Source: an uncultured Bacteroidales bacterium
Lineage (GTDB): Bacteria; Bacteroidota; Bacteroidia; Bacteroidales; UBA932
NCBI GenBank assembly: GCA_900320545.1
Contig: ONSU01000012.1
Location: 1-52,122, forward strand
Direction: 5' to 3'
Length of the DNA: 52,122 nucleotides
Shown: positions 26,219 through 34,351 of the stretch, piece after piece
Position numbering within the stretch: position 1 is the first letter of the stretch
How the letters are laid out: every line of letters starts with the position of its first letter
Program-made: the position numbers and the translations under genes
Notes under the pieces: generated by a model
Told to the model about the DNA's origin: nothing
Databases searched by the model: none
What the model saw: the letters and a program-made list of their open reading frames with translations, nothing else

Positions 26219-26404
26219 TAAATCTCGCTTTTTTACAGATAATCAACGCTTTGAGGCCGCTTCTCTTTTTACACCACCGGCCGATATTTCTATTATTTTA
26301 TTAGATTTTATCCTCCGTTTAAATAGCATTTGACGAATTAGTAAAAATTTTTCTTTCATTTCATAAAATCACCCCTCTTTCTCGGAAACCTCCGGAAAAA
26401 AGGT

Positions 26405-26412
26405 TAAATTTG
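26405..26412 (+). promoter_or_regulatory. -7 box for the ADH-ALDH fusion gene
   Basis: TAAATTTG matches TAnnTTTG and lies 21 nt before ATG 26434. The -33 region is poor (TTTC near 26378-26381). Confidence 0.6.
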
Positions 26413-26433
26413 TATCCCGAAATTCAGATCAGT

Positions 26434-29064
26434 ATGGATACTTATTTCTTCAGAAAACAGATTCACCGGCTGCCCGGGAAGGTGATCCGCACCATTCCGC
26501 TTCCGGAGCCCGAAGTGAAGGAGGGCCACCGGTCCCGTCGGGAAATCGGAGCGATCTGCCGGGAATGCGGCTATAAGCAGGTGCTGCTCGTTACCGACAG
26601 GACCCTCAGCCAACTCGGCTATGAGAAGGACATCGTGGATTCGCTGGCGGCGGCCGGGGTCGGCTGCACCCTTTTCAGCGACATCCATTCCGAACCCACC
26701 GTCGGCATCATCGAGGCGGGGCGGGAGAAGGCGCTGGAATGCCACGCGGAGGCCGTCATCGCCCTCGGAGGGGGCTCGGTGCTCGATTCCTGCAAGATGA
26801 TCGCCGCCGGGGTGAAAATGCCCCATCTCCCCGTCAAGGCCCTGCTGCTGAAATTCCTTCCCGTCCCCGGCAAGACCCTTCCGATGATCGCGGTTCCCTC
26901 CACGGCGGGGACCGGCGCCGAGGTGACGGTAGGCGCCGTCGTGCTCAATGATGCCGGTGTCAAAAGTTCCACCGTGCTGATCGGCCTGAACATCACCCAC
27001 GTGGTGCTTGACAGCGAACTTACCATTCACGCGCCCGAGAGCGTGACGGCCGCCTGCGGAATGGACGCGCTCAGCCACTGCATCGAAGGTGCGGTCAGTG
27101 ACGTGGAGGTCGACGAGGAGGACATGCATCTTTCGCTGGAAGGCATCCGCCTGATCCTGCAGCATCTTCCCACCGTCATCCGGGAGCCGGAAAACATCGC
27201 GGCCCGTCTCGGCATGTGCCGGGCCGCGATGTGCGGCGGCAACGCCATCAATACCCAGCTGGCCGGCTATGTGCACGCCTTCGCCCACAGCATCGGCGCC
27301 AAATACCATCTCCCCCACGGACAGGCCATCTCGCTGATGCTGATGCCCGTGCTGGAATTCCAGAAAGAGGCCTGCCTCGGGAAATACGCCATGCTGGCGC
27401 GTCACTGCGGACTCTCGGACGAGCATGCGCCCGACGAGGAGGCCGCGGAAGCGTTCCTTGCCGCCGTCCGGGACCTGATGGCCGTCTGCGGGATGGACAA
27501 GCTCGTTTCGCCGGTCCGCCGCTGCGACCACGCGGAACTGATCCCGATGATCGCCGCCGATTCCATCAATTATTCCTCGCCCGTGACGCTGAAAGAGGCC
27601 GAGATCAAGCAGATCCTGGACACCGTCACCCTTTCGCAGGACGATTATTATTATACCGAAAACGAAATCCGGGAGGTCGTCGCGGCCCAGCGGAAATTCT
27701 TCCGCACCGGCACCACCCTTCCCGTTAAATGGCGCCTTCAGCAGCTCCGGAAACTCAAGGCGGCCGTCATCGCCAGTGAGGCGCTCTTCGAGGACGCCCT
27801 GGCCGAGGACCTGGGCCGGAGCCGGGTGGAGGCCTTCCTCTGCGACGTCGGACCCATCATCGTGGAAATCAACGAGATGATCCGCGGCCTGCGGCGGTGG
27901 GCGCGGCCCGAGCGGCATTTCAGCGGACTGATGTGTTTCCCCAGTACGGTCACCAAGGTGTACAAGATGCCTTACGGCGTGTCGCTCGTGATCAGTCCGT
28001 TCAATTTCCCCATCCTGCTGACCATCGGCGTGGTGGCGGCGGCGATTTCCGGAGGCAATACCGTGGTCGTCAAGTCAAGTTCCAAATCGGCCGCCAGTAC
28101 GGCCGCGCTCAAGAAATTCTTCGCGGAGGTATTCCCGCCCGAATATGTCACCCTGATCGACGGCGGGCATGATGTGGCCGACATGTGCCTGGCACAGCGC
28201 TTCGACAAGATTTTCTATACCGGATCGCCGTCCGTGGGCAAGCACGTGCTGGCGGAGGCAGCCAAGAATCTCACTCCCGTCGCGCTGGAGCTCGGCGGCG
28301 AGACCGGCAACTGGGCCGTCGTCCGCGCGGATGCCGACCTTCGCGACGCCGCCCGCAAGATTGCCTTCTTCAAACTCTGCAACGCGGGGCAGATCTGCAT
28401 CAACATCAACCAGATCGCCGTAGCGGAGGAGGTGGCGGAACCCTTCCTGGAGGAGTTGAAAAAGGCCTTCGTGGCCCAGATTGGGGAGCGGGCCGAGGAA
28501 AATCCGGAATACCCGAAACTCATCACCGCCCGGGCGTACGATAAATGTGCTTCTCTGGCCGACGAGTACCGCGACCGCATCGTTTTCGGCGGTACGGGCG
28601 ACCGGGAAGCGCGGCGCTATTCCCCCACGGTCATCTATCCGGTCGGGATCGACGAGCATATCGTTCAGCACGAACTCTTCTGCCCGCTGCTGCCGGTCGT
28701 TCCCTTCAGGGACGCGGAGGTCGACGCCCTGATGGAGACCGTCGCCGACCGGGAGCATCCGCTGGCGATGTATCTGTTTACCCGGAACATCCGGTGGGCG
28801 AACCACGTGATGCGCACCCAGCAGTACGGCGGAGGCTGCATCAACGAGGTATGCATCCACATGATGGTGAAGGGGGTGCCGTTCAACGGGACGGGCCATT
28901 CCGGGATGGGGGCCTACCACGGCGAATGGGGATTCCGCGAATTCACCCACCCGCAGACTGTGCTCCGCGGCAGGACTTTCTGGAATCTGCCCCTGCGGGA
29001 GCACCCTTACGGGGGCAGGATGGAGAAGATCAAACTCGCGATCCTCAGGAAGTTCGAACGGTAG
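26434..29064 (+). CDS. Fused iron-containing alcohol dehydrogenase and ALDH3-type aldehyde dehydrogenase
   Basis: An 876-aa two-enzyme fusion. Residues 1-400 are a group III (Fe) alcohol dehydrogenase: GGGSVLDSCK (112-121), PSTAGTGAEVT (155-165), and a full metal set spaced as in FucO: D211, H215, H281, H295. Residues about 410-876 are an ALDH3-like aldehyde dehydrogenase: SPFNFP (521-526), LELGGE (E619 as base), the catalytic cysteine C655 in NAGQIC, and the PFNGTGHSGMGAYHGEWGF C-terminal block. Order and type differ from AdhE, which has an acylating ALDH first and the ADH second. It would couple alcohol and aldehyde oxidation or reduction without releasing the aldehyde, as an acid/alcohol interconverter. 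ATG 26434 is chosen because a TTG at 26410 falls inside the -7 box. Confidence 0.88.
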   Translation: MDTYFFRKQIHRLPGKVIRTIPLPEPEVKEGHRSRREIGAICRECGYKQVLLVTDRTLSQLGYEKDIVDSLAAAGVGCTLFSDIHSEPTVGIIEAGREKALECHAEAVIALGGGSVLDSCKMIAAGVKMPHLPVKALLLKFLPVPGKTLPMIAVPSTAGTGAEVTVGAVVLNDAGVKSSTVLIGLNITHVVLDSELTIHAPESVTAACGMDALSHCIEGAVSDVEVDEEDMHLSLEGIRLILQHLPTVIREPENIAARLGMCRAAMCGGNAINTQLAGYVHAFAHSIGAKYHLPHGQAISLMLMPVLEFQKEACLGKYAMLARHCGLSDEHAPDEEAAEAFLAAVRDLMAVCGMDKLVSPVRRCDHAELIPMIAADSINYSSPVTLKEAEIKQILDTVTLSQDDYYYTENEIREVVAAQRKFFRTGTTLPVKWRLQQLRKLKAAVIASEALFEDALAEDLGRSRVEAFLCDVGPIIVEINEMIRGLRRWARPERHFSGLMCFPSTVTKVYKMPYGVSLVISPFNFPILLTIGVVAAAISGGNTVVVKSSSKSAASTAALKKFFAEVFPPEYVTLIDGGHDVADMCLAQRFDKIFYTGSPSVGKHVLAEAAKNLTPVALELGGETGNWAVVRADADLRDAARKIAFFKLCNAGQICININQIAVAEEVAEPFLEELKKAFVAQIGERAEENPEYPKLITARAYDKCASLADEYRDRIVFGGTGDREARRYSPTVIYPVGIDEHIVQHELFCPLLPVVPFRDAEVDALMETVADREHPLAMYLFTRNIRWANHVMRTQQYGGGCINEVCIHMMVKGVPFNGTGHSGMGAYHGEWGFREFTHPQTVLRGRTFWNLPLREHPYGGRMEKIKLAILRKFER

Positions 29065-29068
29065 AGAA

Positions 29069-29100
29069 CTTGGATTTTTCACGTTAATTTCGTAGGTTTG
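29069..29100 (+). promoter_or_regulatory. Probable promoter of the phosphodiester glycosidase gene
   Basis: CTTG (29069-29072), 20 nt, then TAGGTTTG (29093-29100), ending 6 nt before ATG 29107. The -33 element has the same one-base difference as the AbiE promoter. The very short leader makes it tentative; the gene can also be read from the upstream dehydrogenase. Confidence 0.5.
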
Positions 29101-29106
29101 CCCATT

Positions 29107-29928
29107 ATGAGAAAATGGTTACTTCTTGCCGCCGCCCTGGTATGGGGCATCGCGGCCGCGGCGCAGGAGACGGCGCCGGACTGGAATTGGAAAAAACTCG
29201 GCAAGGGCGTACAGTACAGCGCCGTGCAGACCGAACTCTTCGGCCGGACGGCCTATATTTCCGCGGTCCGCTACAAAGCGCATCGCCACAGGACGCAGAT
29301 CTGCGACGCCGAGCGGGAATGGGCCGACAGCACCAGCGCCCTCGGACAGAGGATGGACGCGATCGCGGCCCTCAACGGCAGTTATTTCAATGTTCAGGAA
29401 CTCACGCCCGTGACCTATCTCAAGATCCGCGGGAAGCGGATGGCTTCCACCACGGCGCGGGAATTCGGTCTCCGCACCGACGGCGTCATCGGCTTCAAGA
29501 GCAACGGCGGAGTGAGCATCTTCGCCTGCGACACTCTTGATTACGATATCGCCTGCAAGGACCTGTGGAATGCCATCGCGGCCGGGCCTGTCCTCCTCCA
29601 GGACAGCAAACCTGCCCGGGATTCATGGCCCAAGAACAGCTTCTACACCAAGCATCATCCCCGCACCCTGATGGGCGTGGACAAGAAGAACCGGGTATAT
29701 ATGATCGTCATCGACGGCCGCTTCCCCGGCGAAGGCGACGGCGCTTCGATCGATGAAACGGTGCAGATCGCGCAGATGTTCGGCCTCGTCGACGCCATCA
29801 ACCTCGACGGCGGCGGCTCCTGCGCCCTCTGGACCCCGCAGACCGGCGTCCTCTCTCACCCCTACGACAACCACCGCTTCGACCACTACGGCCAGCGCAT
29901 CGTCCCCAACATCCTGTACATTCGCTAA
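29107..29928 (+). CDS. Secreted phosphodiester glycosidase (NAGPA/DUF2233 family)
   Basis: A 273-aa protein with a Sec signal peptide (about 1-20, ending AAAAQ). Family landmarks: ALNGSYFN, RTLMGVDKKNRVYMIVIDGR and the glycine-rich AINLDGGGSCALW near the C-terminus. Relatives include the mammalian uncovering enzyme that removes GlcNAc from GlcNAc-1-phosphodiesters and bacterial enzymes acting on sugar-1-phosphodiesters. It is complete and stands alone, 42 nt after the dehydrogenase gene. The same domain appears as the C-terminal part of the protein encoded at 40797-43259 in PUL2. Substrate unknown. Confidence 0.87.
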   Translation: MRKWLLLAAALVWGIAAAAQETAPDWNWKKLGKGVQYSAVQTELFGRTAYISAVRYKAHRHRTQICDAEREWADSTSALGQRMDAIAALNGSYFNVQELTPVTYLKIRGKRMASTTAREFGLRTDGVIGFKSNGGVSIFACDTLDYDIACKDLWNAIAAGPVLLQDSKPARDSWPKNSFYTKHHPRTLMGVDKKNRVYMIVIDGRFPGEGDGASIDETVQIAQMFGLVDAINLDGGGSCALWTPQTGVLSHPYDNHRFDHYGQRIVPNILYIR

Positions 29929-29978
29929 AGTCCCCCGGCGGCACGTTCCCCTGAAGGCTGTCCCTGGAATCCGCCCGG

Positions 29979-30012
29979 GATGCGCAGGTTTTGCGGCGTT
30001 TCCCGGCACATC
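29979..30012 (+). repeat. REP-like repeat, copy A (34 bp)
   Basis: Begins GATGCGCAGGTTTTG and ends CCGGCACATC. It shares its first 13 bases and its CACATC end with copies B and C on the other side of the RAYT gene. The GATG..CATC ends make an imperfect palindrome able to form a hairpin. Confidence 0.8.
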
Positions 30013-30103
30013 TTCACTGACGGCTATGGGAAGGCGGGGAACGGGTAAATCCGCCGCAGGGGTATTCCTGCGGGGCTCTTCAGCAGAAAGAACAGAATTT
30101 TTC

Positions 30104-30128
30104 GCCGTGCAAGTTGCACGGCTTTTTT
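30104..30128 (+). terminator. Rho-independent terminator after the ADH-ALDH/glycosidase unit
   Basis: A perfect 7-bp stem GCCGTGC (30104-30110)/GCACGGC (30116-30122) with a 5-nt loop, followed by six T (30123-30128). Confidence 0.85.
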
Positions 30129-30239
30129 CGCATTACGGACCGGGCAGAAGATGCCACGGGCACGTTTTTCCGCAATATCCGTCAGTCATTTGCACTAACG
30201 GCTATTCTTGCTTTCCTTTGTCAAAAAAAGATCTGAGAC

Positions 30240-31094
30240 ATGTTCAGGAACTGTTACCATTTGTGCACCACCGCACTTAAAGACAAACTGCTTTGCTATG
30301 ATGAAGAGGACTATCTTGCCATCTGGAATGCCCTCCTCGTCTGTCTGGCCGTTTCAGGAATCCGTGTTTACTGCCTCTGTCTGATGTCCAATCATATTCA
30401 CATTCTTCTCTCGGGGACACCCGAGCAGATCGCCGCCTTCTTTGCGCATTTCAAGCAAAAGGCGGGAAGACATCTCAAAGGCCGATACGGGAAAATCACG
30501 GCGCAGCAACTCGAATATGAACTTTTTGCCATTCGGGACCGCAAAGCATTCTGTCAGGAACTCGCCTACATTCTGCGAAACCCTTATAAAGCCCATATCG
30601 CCAGCCCTTTTTCCTATAAATGGAGTTCAGCGGCGGCTTATTTCAACCCTTTCCTGCGGAAAGGAACAAAGATTTCCGACCTTACACTCACGGATCGGAG
30701 GGTACTGTTGAAAACCCGGGCGACCCTCCCGGATTCTCTTCGGATCATTGACGGGGCGGTGGCAGCAGCCTCTCTGGTAGACGTCGACTTTGTCGAAAGA
30801 ATGTTCGATCACTCTTCTATTCAATTCTTCAATACCGTCAAAATATGGAACCTGGAAGACGCCGTCAATCTCAGCCACGGGCAAAAAGTTTCGGATGCCT
30901 ATACGGATGAGGAAGTCTTTCAAGGGATTTCGCAAATGTGTCAGGATATTTTTCAAGCAGGCTCGGTGGATGCCCTCGGGGAAAAGGACCTCGTCCGTAT
31001 GGTGAGAAAACTCAGATCCCGCTTCGGCTGTTCCAAACCCCAACTGCTACGCCTTCTTCCGGTTGACGAACTTCTCCTGGACCAGGCGCTCTGA
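30240..31094 (+). CDS. REP-associated tyrosine transposase (RAYT, Y1 HUH family)
   Basis: A 284-aa member of the IS200-like Y1 transposase family. The metal-binding HUH motif is H52-I-H54 in MSNHIHILLSG. The likely nucleophile is Tyr110 in ELAYILRNP, and the KWSSAAAYF block follows as in TnpA_REP proteins. The C-terminal third has a helix-turn-helix-like RSRFGCSKPQLLRLL (about 258-272). RAYTs are single-copy, not ordinary insertion sequences, and process REP sequences in single-stranded DNA. Three REP-like repeats flank this gene, one upstream and two downstream, the first downstream copy starting 5 bp after the stop. Base composition is lower in GC than the neighbours, suggesting a separate origin. 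The key residues are intact. Confidence 0.9.
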   Translation: MFRNCYHLCTTALKDKLLCYDEEDYLAIWNALLVCLAVSGIRVYCLCLMSNHIHILLSGTPEQIAAFFAHFKQKAGRHLKGRYGKITAQQLEYELFAIRDRKAFCQELAYILRNPYKAHIASPFSYKWSSAAAYFNPFLRKGTKISDLTLTDRRVLLKTRATLPDSLRIIDGAVAAASLVDVDFVERMFDHSSIQFFNTVKIWNLEDAVNLSHGQKVSDAYTDEEVFQGISQMCQDIFQAGSVDALGEKDLVRMVRKLRSRFGCSKPQLLRLLPVDELLLDQAL

Positions 31095-31098
31095 TGAG

Positions 31099-31132
31099 GA
31101 TGCGCAGGTTTTGGCCGGTTTTCTGACACATC
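31099..31132 (+). repeat. REP-like repeat, copy B (34 bp)
   Basis: Starts GATGCGCAGGTTTTGG and ends TTCTGACACATC. It begins 5 bp after the RAYT stop codon. It differs from copy C mainly in the five-base GC core. Confidence 0.82.
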
Positions 31133-31150
31133 CTCCCTCCGGCAACCGAG

Positions 31151-31184
31151 GATGCGCAGGTTTCGCCGCGTTTTCTGACACATC
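31151..31184 (+). repeat. REP-like repeat, copy C (34 bp)
   Basis: Starts GATGCGCAGGTTTCG and ends TTCTGACACATC, 18 bp after copy B in the same orientation. Copies B and C form a close pair like a REP doublet. Confidence 0.82.
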
Positions 31185-31276
31185 TTACCCGCCCGGGCAC
31201 AGGAAGCGCAGGGATCCGAGGCCTCGGCGGGCGGAGGAAATAAGCCGCGAAGGATGGGAAAATGAAATTTTTTGGT

Positions 31277-31284
31277 TATTTTTG
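31277..31284 (+). promoter_or_regulatory. -7 box for the ECF sigma factor gene
   Basis: TATTTTTG matches TAnnTTTG and ends 23 nt before the GTG start. No convincing TTTG lies 20 nt upstream, so the promoter may be weak or use another sigma factor. Confidence 0.5.
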
Positions 31285-31307
31285 CGGAACACTAAAACAG
31301 ACCGTTT

Positions 31308-31859
31308 GTGAGCCTTGCGGGAAAATACAAAGCCCTTTCGGACAGTGAACTCATCGCCGCCGTCAAAGATGGCGACGAACGGGCGTTCGACGCGCTCTTC
31401 CTGCGCTGGTATCCCCAGGTGCGGAAATTCCTCATGATACTGGTCAAGAACAAGGCGCTCGCGGAAGACCTGGCGCAGACGGTCTTCATGAAAGTGTGGC
31501 TCTACCGCGACCGGCTCGATCCCGCCAAATCCCTCAAGAATTATCTGCTGGTGCTCTCCAAGAACGGCGCCCTGGACGTATTCAAATCCAAACGGTTACT
31601 CCTTGCCGACACGAAGGAAGCCCCCGTCGAGCAGGAGGGCGGCGACCGCACCGAATACCGGACCGAATTCGCTGAGTCCTATTCCCGGATTCTCCGGGCC
31701 GTGGAGGAGATGCCCGGGCAGCGGAAGCAGGTCTTCAAGATGAGCCGCTTCCAGTCGATGCCCAACGACCGGATCGCCGCCGAACTCGGCCTCTCGGTCC
31801 GCACCGTCGAGAAGCACATCCAGCTCGCCCTCCGGGATATCCGAAAATTTCTGAGCTGA
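31308..31859 (+). CDS. ECF-type RNA polymerase sigma-70 factor of PUL2
   Basis: A 183-aa sigma factor with region 2 (about 15-90, DERAFDALFLRWYPQVRKFL and EDLAQTVFMKVW) and region 4 (about 128-180, with the helix-turn-helix NDRIAAELGLSVRTVEKHIQ). The start is GTG 31308: no in-frame ATG lies upstream and the next ATG is inside region 2. It should direct transcription of PUL2 when released by the FecR anti-sigma encoded at 34352. Unusually, the sigma and anti-sigma genes are separated by the EEP gene. This family in Bacteroidales often controls loci for host or complex glycans through a SusC with an STN domain, which is present here. Confidence 0.92.
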   Translation: MSLAGKYKALSDSELIAAVKDGDERAFDALFLRWYPQVRKFLMILVKNKALAEDLAQTVFMKVWLYRDRLDPAKSLKNYLLVLSKNGALDVFKSKRLLLADTKEAPVEQEGGDRTEYRTEFAESYSRILRAVEEMPGQRKQVFKMSRFQSMPNDRIAAELGLSVRTVEKHIQLALRDIRKFLS

Positions 31860-31865
31860 CATTAC

Positions 31866-31918
31866 GCAATGCGGCCGTTTCAATCGTTCTTTACTTACCA
31901 GTAAAGAATTCGCATTGC
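31866..31918 (+). promoter_or_regulatory. Nested inverted repeats between the sigma and EEP genes
   Basis: Outer arms GCAATGCG (31866-31873) and CGCATTGC (31911-31918) enclose a perfect 9-bp hairpin TTCTTTACT (31887-31895)/AGTAAAGAA (31900-31908) with a 4-nt loop. The ATG of the EEP gene begins 2 nt after the last arm, so the structure covers the expected ribosome-binding region. It may be a translational or attenuation switch, or a binding site. There is no T-tract, so a simple terminator is unlikely. Confidence 0.55.
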
Positions 31919-31919
31919 A

Positions 31920-34349
31920 ATGCAGACACGATATTTTTTGTTCGCTCTCGCGGTGGCAGCCGCTCTGACGCTGTCCTGCAAAAAAGATGATTCCCGGCCG
32001 GGGAACAAGCCGGGAAGGAAAGGGGAACCGATCGCCGAGGTCAATGGCCGGATCCGCTTCTATGTCGATCTCGACGAGAACAATGCCGTGACGGCGCGGC
32101 TCTTTCCCGGAAAGGACCTGACCGGTTACAGTCTCTTCGTCAACGGAAAGGAGAATACCCTCGTCAAAGACGCCGCCGGCGACTTCTATGCGGAAGTGGC
32201 CGCCCATTATTCCAAGACCTACGACGCCGTCCTCATCGACAAGGATACCCGGAATTGGTACGGCACCTCGGCTACCGATCAGATCGCCGTCCCGTACTCG
32301 CAATTCTGCCCCACCACCGAAAAAGGGCTCAAATCCTATCCGCGGTTCTGCGCCTATGCAAAAGAGACGGGCAACCTCCTCACCTTCGGCGACAACCTCG
32401 CGATGCTGGACCTCAAGGTCAGCGGCGGCGGCACGCTTTCTTCCGTCAAAGTGCGCGCCATCGGCGGGGAACTTATCGCCGGTAAGGCCTCCTATACCTA
32501 TTCCCCCAAGGCATTCACACTCACCGAGGGGCTTGACCACGCCGTCGTCAACTGCAACGGCAACGGCGGACTCAACCTCACCGCCGGCGGCGTCAGCATC
32601 CCGGTATTCCTCGTGCCCGGCAACTATTCCCAGGGGCTGGAAATAACGATTTGCTCCAAGGACCACAAAATGATGCGGAAGACCCTTCCCGCCTTCTCGC
32701 TCGCCGCCGGAGAGATTCGCGCCGAGAGCATTATGTGGGCCCCGGCAGGCGACCTCCTCTGGTATGAGGGCTTCGACAACTTCGTCTGGGGCGGGGATGT
32801 CATCGGCGGAGAAGGCTGCTTCGGATATGCTCCTGACGGCATCACCAGCACCGGCGGCGGATGGAACGCCCGGGACGGCTATGCCCAGGCCTTCACCCGC
32901 GTGGACTACAAGACCCCCGGAATGGGCTTCGTCCAGAGCGATACCTGGCTGGACGTCAAGGACAAAACCGTCGCCACCTCGCACGTCGTAAAGAACTCTT
33001 ATATCGAGAGCCGCAACATCTCCGACTGGGATTATATGTTCCGCGCCCAGGAGTATCACGGCATCCTGGCTGTCGGCACGGCGGCCAGTTCCAACCGCGG
33101 CATCATCCAGGTCGCTCCCTGCAAATCCCTCAAAGGGATGTCGGACGCACGCGTCACTTTCAAGATGTGCTTCCAGAACGGCGCCACGGACGACCTGCTG
33201 GTCCAGATTATCAACGCCGGACACATCACCACCGTCAAGGTGGACGGACGCGCCGTTCCCCAGGAGGCGAATTATTGTCTCGAAACCGCCTCGGGCACGG
33301 TCGACCACAACAAGGTCAGCATCCCGTCCTCCCTGGCGGAACCGAAGACCTGGCATACTGTGGAACTCACCGTCACGGGCGTGACCGACGAGACCCGGCT
33401 GCACCTCGCGGGGGCCAACAGCGGAAGCGGCGTGCACGGATTCTATCTCGACGACATCGAGGTCCGCGCCATCGCCGGCACCGCCAAGAAGGGCAACCTC
33501 CGGCTGCTGTATATGAACATCCAGAACGGAATGTGGTCCGACCAGGGCAACAACTACGACAATTTCGTGGCCTGGGTCAAGAAATACGAGCCCGACATCT
33601 GCGTGTGGTGCGAGGCTGAGACGCTCTATGCAACGGGCACGGACACCTACCTTTCCTCCTCCCAGCGCTATCTGCCGGGACATTGGACCGAACTGGCCGC
33701 CCGGTACGGGCACAGCAACTACAACGGGGCCCGGCGGGACGACTATCCCCAGGCGATTACCTCCAAGTACAAGATCACCCGGGTGCAGGGAATCGCCGGA
33801 ACCAGCAGTCTCCCCGTCAGCCACGGGGCTGGCCATTTCCAGATTACCGTCAACGGCCGTACCCTCAACATCGTCACCTGCCATCTCTGGCCCCATAAGG
33901 ACGAATCGATGAAGCCCGCCGTTTATCCCACCGCAGACGAGTACCGGGAGTACGAGATGCAATACATCATCAACCAGACCGTCAAGAATCCGACCTACTC
34001 CTCCGTGCAGGACTGGATCCTCGTCGGCGACTTCAACTCTTCCTCCCGGCTCGACAACGGCTTCTACCAGTATCCAACGGACGACAAACGGTTCCTTGCA
34101 CAGGATGTGATTCTCAACAACACCAACCTCAAGGACATCATCGCCACCTGGTATCCCGCGCCGCAGTTCGTCCGGAGCACCTACAGAGCGGACCGCCGCG
34201 ACTACGTCTACCTGTCTCCCGCCCTGGTGCAGAATGTCGTCCGGGCGTCCACCTTTACGGATTCCTTCACGCCGTGTACCGAATCGGGAGTCTCCACTTT
34301 CAGGACCCCTTCCGACCACCGTCCTTTCATCATTGATTTCAACCTGTAG
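31920..34349 (+). CDS. Lipoprotein with C-terminal endonuclease/exonuclease/phosphatase (EEP) domain
   Basis: An 809-aa lipoprotein (LSC, Cys20, followed by KKDD as in surface-exported lipoproteins). An N-terminal beta-rich region of unclear family (about 35-275) is followed by a jelly-roll-like module (about 280-515, DLLWYEGFDNFVWGGD to FYLDDIEVRAIA), then the EEP phosphodiesterase/phosphatase fold (526-809). Catalytic residues visible: N533 in NIQNGMW, E565 in WCEAE, D704 and N706 in VGDFN, and D799-H800 in PSDHRPF. EEP enzymes hydrolyse phosphate mono- or diesters of nucleic acids, sphingomyelin or inositol lipids. Here it is at the cell surface within a SusCD locus. It is a paralogue of the enzyme encoded at 47034-47996. 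It sits between sigma and FecR, 2 nt before FecR. Confidence 0.86.
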   Translation: MQTRYFLFALAVAAALTLSCKKDDSRPGNKPGRKGEPIAEVNGRIRFYVDLDENNAVTARLFPGKDLTGYSLFVNGKENTLVKDAAGDFYAEVAAHYSKTYDAVLIDKDTRNWYGTSATDQIAVPYSQFCPTTEKGLKSYPRFCAYAKETGNLLTFGDNLAMLDLKVSGGGTLSSVKVRAIGGELIAGKASYTYSPKAFTLTEGLDHAVVNCNGNGGLNLTAGGVSIPVFLVPGNYSQGLEITICSKDHKMMRKTLPAFSLAAGEIRAESIMWAPAGDLLWYEGFDNFVWGGDVIGGEGCFGYAPDGITSTGGGWNARDGYAQAFTRVDYKTPGMGFVQSDTWLDVKDKTVATSHVVKNSYIESRNISDWDYMFRAQEYHGILAVGTAASSNRGIIQVAPCKSLKGMSDARVTFKMCFQNGATDDLLVQIINAGHITTVKVDGRAVPQEANYCLETASGTVDHNKVSIPSSLAEPKTWHTVELTVTGVTDETRLHLAGANSGSGVHGFYLDDIEVRAIAGTAKKGNLRLLYMNIQNGMWSDQGNNYDNFVAWVKKYEPDICVWCEAETLYATGTDTYLSSSQRYLPGHWTELAARYGHSNYNGARRDDYPQAITSKYKITRVQGIAGTSSLPVSHGAGHFQITVNGRTLNIVTCHLWPHKDESMKPAVYPTADEYREYEMQYIINQTVKNPTYSSVQDWILVGDFNSSSRLDNGFYQYPTDDKRFLAQDVILNNTNLKDIIATWYPAPQFVRSTYRADRRDYVYLSPALVQNVVRASTFTDSFTPCTESGVSTFRTPSDHRPFIIDFNL

Positions 34350-34351
34350 AA

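Larger units (their letters stand above)
26132..26433. other. AT-rich divergent intergenic region with two promoters
   Basis: About 300 bp between the minus-strand peptide operon and the plus-strand dehydrogenase. No ORF is supported. It holds a complete minus-strand promoter at 26186-26218, a plus-strand -7 box at 26405-26412, and a GC-rich direct repeat (CGGCCGTC twice, about 26163-26179) in the leader of the minus transcript. The middle is plain AT-rich sequence with no clear structure. Confidence 0.7.
29929..30239. other. Intergenic region upstream of the RAYT gene
   Basis: About 310 bp with no supported gene. It contains REP-like copy A (29979-30012), a small hairpin (CCGCAGG/CCTGCGG, about 30053-30072), the rho-independent terminator at 30104-30128, and two similar 13-mers, CACTGACGGCTAT near 30015 and CACTAACGGCTAT near 30191. 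No clear promoter for the RAYT gene was found. Confidence 0.7.

Noticed and set aside
30240-31094. Complete IS200/IS605 insertion sequence
   Set aside because: No TnpB and no left/right end structures typical of IS200; the flanking REP-like repeats and C-terminal extension fit a domesticated RAYT better.
31099-31184. CRISPR-like array
   Set aside because: Only two adjacent copies with an 18-bp gap, a palindromic core that varies and no cas genes.
31216-31228. CCGAGGCCTCGG palindrome as a sigma-gene operator
   Set aside because: A single GC-rich palindrome far upstream of the -7 box without a second copy; could be chance in this composition.
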